Shown here piece by piece: positions 1-5,228 of a DNA stretch of 7,974 bases. The DNA is from Gemmatimonadota bacterium. GTDB taxonomy: Bacteria > Gemmatimonadota > Gemmatimonadetes > Gemmatimonadales > GWC2-71-9. Within the stretch, counting starts at the first letter, position 1, and each line of letters opens with the position of its first letter. Location of the stretch: positions 1 to 7,974 of the forward strand of contig QHUF01000002.1 of assembly GCA_003221075.1 (NCBI GenBank), read 5' to 3'. The notes beneath the pieces were generated by a model, which was not told where the DNA came from, did no database searches, and saw only the letters and a program-made list of their open reading frames with translations. A program made the position numbers and the translations under genes.

Positions 1-7
1 CGCTCAC
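1..7 (-). CDS. Possible start of a downstream gene, likely the ABC transporter ATPase (partial)
   Basis: Only the first two codons and one base would lie in the window. A GTG at 7..5 follows the permease stop codon by two bases and has a GGAG ribosome-binding sequence at 16..13 with a 5-base spacer. The other GTG, at 9..7, is followed at once by a stop codon and can be dismissed. SsuC/TauC-type permeases are usually encoded beside their ATP-binding subunit, and none appears elsewhere in the window. The ATPase identity is therefore inferred from context; no protein sequence supports it. Confidence 0.3.
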
Positions 8-9
8 AC

Positions 10-792
10 CTACTCCGATCGCTGCAGATACGGGAACAGCTGGGTCTGGAACCACAACAGGAGGCGATCGATCGCGAAGGCCAGCAGCCCGATGATCATC
101 AGAATCAAAATGATGTGTTCGGTCAGACCGCGGCGCTGGCTCGTGCTGAGCAGATAACCGAGCCCATATTTCGCATTGATCAACTCCGCGAGCATGATGT
201 AGCCGAAGGCGAGGCCAAACAGGTTGCGGAGATTGTTGTAGATGCTCGGCAGTGCCAGGGCGATGAGCACCTTGCTTACGACTTGGCGCTGGTTGGCGCC
301 CAGCGTCTGCGCGCTCTCCACGTAGCGGTCGTGCACGCCGAGCACCGCTTCGACCGTCCCAGAAAACACGAACGGCACCGTCGCCAGGAAGATGAACATC
401 GTCTTCTGCGTCTCTTCAATGCCGAACCAGAGAATGGTCAACGGGATCAGCGCGGCGATCGGAATGTTGCGGCCGAACAGGGCGATCGGCGCCAGCGCCG
501 CGTCGAAGGCGCGATAGGAGCCCGCGAGAATGCCGAGTGGTACACCGACCAGAATGGCCAATGCGAAGCCGGTGAGCACGCGCCGCAGCGTCGCCGCCAC
601 GCTCTCCAGCAGGGCGCGCTCCGTCAGCAGGCTGGGTAAGCTGCGCAGCACCTCGGCCGGCGATGGCAGGACGACCGGCGAGATCATCCGGGTCTCGGGT
701 GTCGCGCCCGCCGTGAAGATCCACCACAGCACCAGGCAGAGCGCGATGGCACCGAGCCCCAGGAGCCGCGCCACGCTGGGGCGGGGAGCCAC
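10..792 (-). CDS. ABC transporter permease, SsuC/TauC-like (BPD_transp_1 family)
   Basis: A 260-residue inner-membrane permease of an ABC importer, normally paired with a periplasmic binding protein and a cytoplasmic ATPase. The N-terminal membrane segment spans about residues 9-29. Further hydrophobic segments lie near 74-92, 105-123, 131-150, 188-205 and 225-246. The EAA loop that docks the ATPase is clear at about 157-184: it begins YVESAQTLGA, has the conserved glycine at 165 and ends in ALPS. Length and layout fit nitrate/sulfonate/taurine-type permeases, but substrate cannot be read from the permease. The chosen start is a GTG 29 bases after the stop of the binding-protein gene. No strong ribosome-binding sequence precedes it, and the frame stays open further upstream without an obvious ATG, so the start is uncertain; a second GTG at codon 7 is possible. 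The gene lies in one unit with the OmpA-fused binding protein and pspA-like gene. Confidence 0.88.
   Translation of the reverse strand: MAPRPSVARLLGLGAIALCLVLWWIFTAGATPETRMISPVVLPSPAEVLRSLPSLLTERALLESVAATLRRVLTGFALAILVGVPLGILAGSYRAFDAALAPIALFGRNIPIAALIPLTILWFGIEETQKTMFIFLATVPFVFSGTVEAVLGVHDRYVESAQTLGANQRQVVSKVLIALALPSIYNNLRNLFGLAFGYIMLAELINAKYGLGYLLSTSQRRGLTEHIILILMIIGLLAFAIDRLLLWFQTQLFPYLQRSE
13..16 (-). promoter_or_regulatory. Ribosome binding site for the gene leaving the left edge
   Basis: The minus strand reads GGAG inside the last codons of the permease, five bases before the GTG at 7..5. It is a good match to a Shine-Dalgarno core and is the main reason to expect another cistron directly downstream. 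Confidence 0.35.
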
Positions 793-821
793 CCGCAGCG
801 TGAACAGCGGGGGCCGTGCCG

Positions 822-2540
822 TCAGTGCGTCGCCTCCAGCGGATACACCTTCACCTCGACGCGGCGGTTCTTGGAGCTGTTCATCGGGTCCATCGGGTCG
901 GCGGGCCGATCCCAGCCCATCCCACTCGCCAGAAACTGATTCGCCTGCAGGCCCTGGAATTTTCGCAGCACCGCCTCCTTCACGGCATTGGCGCGATTCA
1001 GCGACAGGTCCTTCACCGCCGCTGGATCGATTTGCCCCTTCATCGATGCGTCGGTGTGCCCTTCGATCACGATGCGAGCGGCGCCGTACTGGCCGGCGAG
1101 GCGCCCGATCTCATCCACCACGAAATCCACGTTCGGATCGTACAGATCTTCGCGATCCTGTCCGTTCACCTTATTGATGACCTTCTTGTGCAGATCGGAG
1201 GAATTCGGATAAAAGTGGATCACCACCGTCTTGGTGAGGATCTCATTGCTCTCGGCCTGCACCGTCGAAGCGGTCGTCGGGACAAACTGCACCTGATACT
1301 CGTTGCGCTGATTGGCGAAGCGCGGCTCCGCGCCGAGCTTCTTGATGACCGTGAAGTCCATGATCTGGTCGAACGGAACCTGGTTCGACACCATGCCCAC
1401 GCGGCGATACAGGAAGTACGCCGTATTCCAGGTGCGCTCGAAGTTTGCCGGGTTGTTCTGATTGACGAAAAACTCGCGGTTCTCGGCCCAGTTGGTCGAG
1501 TGCGCGTCGCCAAGCATCGAGAGCGCGTCGGTGGCCGGAATGGAGTATCCCGTCGCCATGAGCTGCGCGACTTCCGTTTTGGCCTGCTGTGCCTTCAAGG
1601 CTTCCATCGCATCGAAGATTCCACGCACCAGCCCTTCGATGATGTCGGGATGGTCCTTCGCGAAGTCGGCGCGCGCGAACCAGACGTCGGCGATCAGCTT
1701 GTTGGCCGTCTGCGTGGTCACGAGCAGCCGGTTGCCGCGGACCTTGGCGAGGTTGTAGATGTCGGGCGACCAGCTGACGGCGGCGGCGATCGATTTGTCG
1801 GCGTTGAAGGCGGCGGCGGCCTGGAACGCGTCCTGCGTGAACTTGAGCTCGACGTCATTGGGCTGCAGCCCGGCGTCGATGAGCGCGTTGAGCAGGAAGT
1901 AGTGCGACGGCGAGTTCTGCGCGAGCACGATCGTCTTGCCGCGCAGGTCGGCGGTGGAGCGCACACTCTGGCGCACGACGATGCCGTCGCCGCCGTTGGA
2001 GTAGTCGATCTGCTGGAACACGCGGGGCATGGTGCGCGAATCGCGGCGCAGCTGCTCCACGAACAGCGGGATCATGTCCAGCGTGGCCCAGCCGATGTGA
2101 ATGTTGCCGGCGGCGTAGGCGTCGCGCATCGCCACCGGATCGTCGATCAGGACCAGATCGACCTTGAAGTCCTGACCGTTCGGCGTGTGCCACACCTTGC
2201 CGGCCTTGAAGCCGCCGTTCGCGTAGATGACGGGCGCCCAGCCGGCCCACACGTTGAGCGCGATGCGGACCGTGCGATTCGCCAGCGGCTTGTAGTTCGA
2301 GATGCCGCGGACGGCCGGGAGGCGCTGCGCCGGGACGTAGGTGTACTCCTTGGACGTCGTGACCGCGGTCGTATCGCTCGCTTCGATCCCGGAGCGATCC
2401 GACGGGTGAATCAGCGCGCCGAGGCCGCCTTCCTTGCTGCCGAAACGGTGCAGGCCGAGCCAGACGAGGCCGGCCACCACCGCCAGCAGCACGAAGTAAA
2501 AGAGCGCCCTGGGCTTTCCGCTCGGCGCAGGTGCAGTCAT
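822..2540 (-). CDS. Membrane-anchored ABC substrate-binding protein fused to an OmpA-like peptidoglycan-binding domain
   Basis: A 572-residue two-domain protein. Residues 11-30 form one hydrophobic segment after a short positive N-terminus. There is no lipobox cysteine and no clear cleavage site, so it is probably an uncleaved inner-membrane anchor with the rest in the periplasm. After a spacer to about residue 87, residues 88-400 resemble the NMT1/SsuA/TauA binding-protein fold (VRIALNVWAGWAPVIYANGG at the start; AAAAVSW-like and DVWFARADF stretches later). Residues 435-567 are an OmpA C-terminal domain with IEGHTDAS (Asp497) and LSLNRANAV (Arg516), the positions that grip diaminopimelate in the family, and a final NRRVEVKVYP. 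The ATG overlaps the TGA of the pspA-like gene by 4 bp, and GGAG lies 8 bases before it. The permease follows. The ligand is unknown: the family takes up sulfonates, taurine, nitrate or pyrimidine precursors, and nothing here decides between them. Confidence 0.88.
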   Translation of the reverse strand: MTAPAPSGKPRALFYFVLLAVVAGLVWLGLHRFGSKEGGLGALIHPSDRSGIEASDTTAVTTSKEYTYVPAQRLPAVRGISNYKPLANRTVRIALNVWAGWAPVIYANGGFKAGKVWHTPNGQDFKVDLVLIDDPVAMRDAYAAGNIHIGWATLDMIPLFVEQLRRDSRTMPRVFQQIDYSNGGDGIVVRQSVRSTADLRGKTIVLAQNSPSHYFLLNALIDAGLQPNDVELKFTQDAFQAAAAFNADKSIAAAVSWSPDIYNLAKVRGNRLLVTTQTANKLIADVWFARADFAKDHPDIIEGLVRGIFDAMEALKAQQAKTEVAQLMATGYSIPATDALSMLGDAHSTNWAENREFFVNQNNPANFERTWNTAYFLYRRVGMVSNQVPFDQIMDFTVIKKLGAEPRFANQRNEYQVQFVPTTASTVQAESNEILTKTVVIHFYPNSSDLHKKVINKVNGQDREDLYDPNVDFVVDEIGRLAGQYGAARIVIEGHTDASMKGQIDPAAVKDLSLNRANAVKEAVLRKFQGLQANQFLASGMGWDRPADPMDPMNSSKNRRVEVKVYPLEATH

Positions 2541-3280
2541 GTGTTCTTCTCCGTAGCAGGACCGAGGTTCTTGTTGCTGTCAACGACTGGTGTGGTCTCG
2601 GGAGACTTGAGGCCCAGCTCCACTTCGTATTGCTGCAACACATCCTCGGCGAGCTGCGATTCCATGCGCTCCTTCGCCTTGATGTCGGCGACGCCGCGCG
2701 AGGAGAGATCCGCGGCGACCCGCACCTTGCCGCGATTGGTGTCGATCTTCTGCTGGATGATCTGTTCGATCTGTCCGAAGTCGGTCGTGACGTCGAAGTT
2801 CAGGTCGCCGGCGATGCGCGCGATTTCCGCCTCCGCCGCCGTCATCTTGAGATCGGCGTTGTAGTGCTCGATCTTCTCGCGGACCTCGGCGAGCTGCTTG
2901 TTGGCGTACTGGATTTTCTTGAGGTTATTCTCGTAAGCCTCCTCGTGCATTTTGAGCTGCTCCTGATTCTGCACGAGATCGGCTTCGGCCTTCTGGAGCT
3001 GCAACGCGAACTTGCCGGCCGTGTCGCGGTCGCCCGTCTTGAGGTAGGCCTTCACGTCGGCCTTCAGCTTGTCGACTTGTGACTTGCCCATCGTCGTTTG
3101 TCGCACGACTCGCTCGACGAGCCCGCGGTACAGCTCGAGGCCCTTGCGGCCCTCCTGGAGCTGTTCGACGGAGCGGTCGTATTCGAGCCGCATGATGGCG
3201 ATGGGGTCGCGCTCCCACAGCGCATTGGCGATGCTGTTGAAGAATGCGCGAATTACGGTGACGAACTTATGGAAGATCAT
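2537..3280 (-). CDS. PspA/IM30 (Vipp1) family protein
   Basis: A 247-residue, charged, almost wholly helical protein of the phage-shock/IM30 family. These proteins bind the cytoplasmic face of the inner membrane, assemble into rings or rods and protect or remodel stressed membranes. Residues 1-24 look like the amphipathic membrane-binding helix (FHKFVTVIRAFFNSIANALW), followed by the DPIAIMRL motif where the family usually has an acidic residue, a proline and a conserved arginine or leucine. Residues 34-155 are a long coiled coil rich in Glu, Gln, Lys and Leu, with a second helical stretch at about 168-222 and a polar disordered tail. Length is close to classical PspA (about 220-230) plus that tail. 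The ATG has GAGG 8 bases upstream. It is the first gene after a 41-bp gap and is translationally linked to the binding protein/OmpA fusion by a 4-bp overlap. No pspB, pspC or pspF is visible, so regulation is probably unlike that of enterobacteria. A YjfJ-like paralogue group is an alternative to PspA proper. Confidence 0.85.
   Translation of the reverse strand: MIFHKFVTVIRAFFNSIANALWERDPIAIMRLEYDRSVEQLQEGRKGLELYRGLVERVVRQTTMGKSQVDKLKADVKAYLKTGDRDTAGKFALQLQKAEADLVQNQEQLKMHEEAYENNLKKIQYANKQLAEVREKIEHYNADLKMTAAEAEIARIAGDLNFDVTTDFGQIEQIIQQKIDTNRGKVRVAADLSSRGVADIKAKERMESQLAEDVLQQYEVELGLKSPETTPVVDSNKNLGPATEKNT
2549..2552 (-). promoter_or_regulatory. Ribosome binding site of the binding protein/OmpA fusion gene
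   Basis: GGAG on the minus strand sits 8 bases before the ATG at 2540, within the last codons of the pspA-like gene. It supports this ATG as the start despite its 4-bp overlap with the preceding stop. Confidence 0.6.
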
Positions 3281-3321
3281 GTCGCCGTCCTCGTCGTGGA
3301 TTGGCTAGGCGCAAATATATA
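3281..3321 (-). other. 41-bp intergenic gap between the catabolic block and the envelope block
   Basis: This is the longest non-coding stretch in the window. On the minus strand it carries an AT-rich patch (TATATATTTGC, about 3320-3310), unlike the GC-rich surroundings, and then the pspA-like ribosome binding site. The patch could be a -10 box, but I see no good -35 hexamer about 17 bases upstream, where the sequence is GC-rich kynureninase coding end. I see no stem-loop with a T run, so there is no sign of a terminator. Read-through from the upstream operon is as likely as a separate promoter. Confidence 0.4.
3289..3292 (-). promoter_or_regulatory. Ribosome binding site of the pspA-like gene
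   Basis: GAGG on the minus strand is 8 bases before the ATG at 3280 and lies in the short non-coding gap. It fixes this ATG as the start. Confidence 0.6.
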
Positions 3322-4467
3322 TCAGCCCCGCCGCGCTGCGCCCTCACGGGCGGCTTCGATCGCCAAGCGCAGTTGGGGCTCCGTGACATACGGCGCCGGC
3401 CCGAGCCGCAGCCGGTCGCCACGGTGGTCGGTCGAGATGTTACCGCGCCGCAAGCGCTGTTGAAGCTGCGCGGCATCGGCCGCGCCAAACGACACAAACC
3501 CGCCCAGCGCCGTTACGGGGACTTCGGGTGCCAGCTCGAGTCCCTCGACCAGAATCGCGATCTGCAGCTGGCTGAGCTCCCGTAATCGTTCCACCGTGAG
3601 CCGCTGCCGCTCGAAGAACTTAAACACCGCCGCCCCGCGATAATGGCTCGTGAAGTCGTACGTCGCCCCCGCGAACCTTGCCGGCCCCGGCCCATAGCCT
3701 ACCCGCCCGGGCATCGGTGCTTGGCTGAGATCTGTGAATTCACTGAACCAACCCGTGATTACGGGGCGCAATGCGCAATCAGCAGGAAACCTCAAGAACG
3801 CGTTGCCCGGGCCGAGCTGACAATATTTGTAGCCGCCGCCCACGACATACGCCCGCTCCAACCCTTCCTTCTTTAATGAATACGGCACGACGTTGAGCGC
3901 GTGATAGGCGTCCACGAGCAGCTCGGCCCCGTGCCGCTCACACGCCTCGAGCGTCGCCCGGAGATTCGGCACGATGTGCGCATTGGTATAGAGCACGGCG
4001 GAGACCAGGACTGCGGCGGTATGTTCATCGACCTTTTGGGCGAGCCGTTCAGCCAAGGTTGCAGCCGGCCCGCTCGCAACCTTCACAACCTCGATACCCT
4101 CCTCACTCAGCCGGTCCAGCTGCCGCCGAATGGTGTGAAACTCACCATCTGTTGTGATCAGCTTGTGACGCTTCTTTAAAGGAAGGGCCGAGAGGAACCG
4201 GACGACGAGCTCGTGCGTGTTCGGTGCGAGCGCGATGCGATCGGGCGAGTCGTCCATCAGCCGCGCAAACCCGCGGCGCACATCGTTCGCCTTCTCGAAT
4301 GCCTTGTCCCACACATCGTCCACCAGCTCGGCTGTGTCGAGCCAAGCCTGTTGCTGTGCCTCGAACGCGACGTCGGGCCATGCCTGATGCGAGTGACCCG
4401 TGAGCAGGATTCGCTCAGTCACTCGAAACCTGGTGTAATGCTTGGCAAGCTCCTCAGGATTGATCAC
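3322..4467 (-). CDS. kynU: Kynureninase-like PLP enzyme (class V aminotransferase fold)
   Basis: A 381-residue fold-type I PLP enzyme. Kynureninase cleaves L-kynurenine to anthranilate and alanine. The PLP lysine is Lys214 in GGGYKYCQLGPGNAF, close to the kynureninase YKY-x-GPG signature. Asp186 in DAYHALNV should contact the cofactor ring nitrogen, Trp240 in ITGWF sits where kynureninases have GWF, and the C-terminal RLRLGPAPYVT (from 352) is the expected arginine-containing active-site region. It is shorter than typical kynureninases (about 400-420) and its aspartate motif and N-terminus are not the textbook form, so it is a divergent member. The start is GTG, overlapping the tryptophan dioxygenase TGA by 4 bp (GTGA). 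The assignment rests on both the motifs and the tight link to tryptophan dioxygenase. A general class V aminotransferase or cysteine desulfurase relative is the alternative. Confidence 0.83.
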   Translation of the reverse strand: MINPEELAKHYTRFRVTERILLTGHSHQAWPDVAFEAQQQAWLDTAELVDDVWDKAFEKANDVRRGFARLMDDSPDRIALAPNTHELVVRFLSALPLKKRHKLITTDGEFHTIRRQLDRLSEEGIEVVKVASGPAATLAERLAQKVDEHTAAVLVSAVLYTNAHIVPNLRATLEACERHGAELLVDAYHALNVVPYSLKKEGLERAYVVGGGYKYCQLGPGNAFLRFPADCALRPVITGWFSEFTDLSQAPMPGRVGYGPGPARFAGATYDFTSHYRGAAVFKFFERQRLTVERLRELSQLQIAILVEGLELAPEVPVTALGGFVSFGAADAAQLQQRLRRGNISTDHRGDRLRLGPAPYVTEPQLRLAIEAAREGAARRG

Positions 4468-5228
4468 AGCTCAGAACGGATCGCCCACAGATCTGGGAAC
4501 GCGGGTTGATTCAGCGTAGTAAGCAAATACTCCGCGCCGGCGGAACCGCCCGTCCCCTGTTTCGTGCCGATCGTGCGTTGGACCATCTTCACATGCCGAT
4601 AGCGCCACTCCATAAATCCCTCATCGAGATCCACGAGCCGCTCGGCAATCTGCGCCACCGCCGGGTTCTTCTTGTAAACCTCCACGAGAATGCGCTGCAC
4701 CTCGGGCGACGGCTCGTAGACCTCGGTGTAGTCACGTTGCAACAAGGTTTTCGGAACTCGGTATTCGTTGACCGCGAGATAATGAAGGAAGGCATCCCAC
4801 ACCGTCGGCTGCTTGAATCTGTTCTGCACTCTCTCTCTACTGAGATATCCCGAGGGCAGAGCCTTCTTGCCCAGAATGAACTCGATTTCCCTGAACTGGT
4901 GCGACTGAAAGCCGCTGCCCGACTCGAGCCGGTCGCGAAAGGCGAGAAAATTGAGCGGCGTGATTGTCTCGAGTACGTCAATCTGTGCAACGAGTGTCTT
5001 GAGGATGGTGAGGATGCGCTTCAGCGTCGCTGCTGCCAGCGGCGTGTCGTTCGAGCGCAGCAGCTTCTGCAAATAGTCGAGCTCGTGCAGCACTTCCTTG
5101 AACCACAGCTCGTAGACCTGATGTATGATGACGAACAGCGTCTCGTCATGTTCGAGCTCACCCGGGCGAGGAGCCTGAAGCGCGAGGAGTTGATCCAGTT
5201 TTAGGTAACTCGAGTAAGTGACGGTCAT
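4464..5228 (-). CDS. kynA: Tryptophan 2,3-dioxygenase
   Basis: A 254-residue cytosolic heme enzyme that opens the indole ring of L-tryptophan with O2 to give N-formyl-L-kynurenine, the first step of the kynurenine pathway. Family signatures are intact: DETLFVIIHQVYELWFK with the active-site His36, LNFLAFRDRLESGSGFQSHQ with the substrate-carboxylate Arg98, EWRYRHVKMVQR with the proximal heme ligand His212, and KQGTGGSAG with Thr226 that holds the substrate ammonium. These correspond, from memory, to His55, Arg117, His240 and Thr254 of the Xanthomonas campestris enzyme. The protein is about 20-25 residues shorter than many bacterial homologues, through a shorter N-terminus and a roughly 9-residue internal loss between Arg98 and His212. 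The ATG overlaps the TGA of the upstream flavoenzyme gene by 4 bp, so expression is probably coupled to it. By eye this gene is somewhat less GC-rich than its neighbours. Confidence 0.96.
   Translation of the reverse strand: MTVTYSSYLKLDQLLALQAPRPGELEHDETLFVIIHQVYELWFKEVLHELDYLQKLLRSNDTPLAAATLKRILTILKTLVAQIDVLETITPLNFLAFRDRLESGSGFQSHQFREIEFILGKKALPSGYLSRERVQNRFKQPTVWDAFLHYLAVNEYRVPKTLLQRDYTEVYEPSPEVQRILVEVYKKNPAVAQIAERLVDLDEGFMEWRYRHVKMVQRTIGTKQGTGGSAGAEYLLTTLNQPAFPDLWAIRSEL

Noticed and set aside
1795..1825. Run of ggc triplets in the binding-protein gene
   Set aside because: It encodes a short alanine run inside a helix and is ordinary for GC-rich coding DNA.
816..2864. A 682-codon open frame on the plus strand, antisense to the binding protein/OmpA and pspA-like genes
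   Set aside because: It mirrors the codon pattern of two well-supported minus-strand genes in GC-rich DNA. Its translation is rich in Arg, His, Val and Leu without any recognisable domain.
3281..3321. Possible rho-independent terminator after kynureninase
   Set aside because: No inverted repeat followed by a T run is visible on the minus strand in the gap or at the gene end.
4464..5228. Phe94 in tryptophan dioxygenase where the Xanthomonas enzyme has Tyr113
   Set aside because: By the same numbering offset the human enzyme also appears to have Phe here, so it is a known natural alternative and not a defect.
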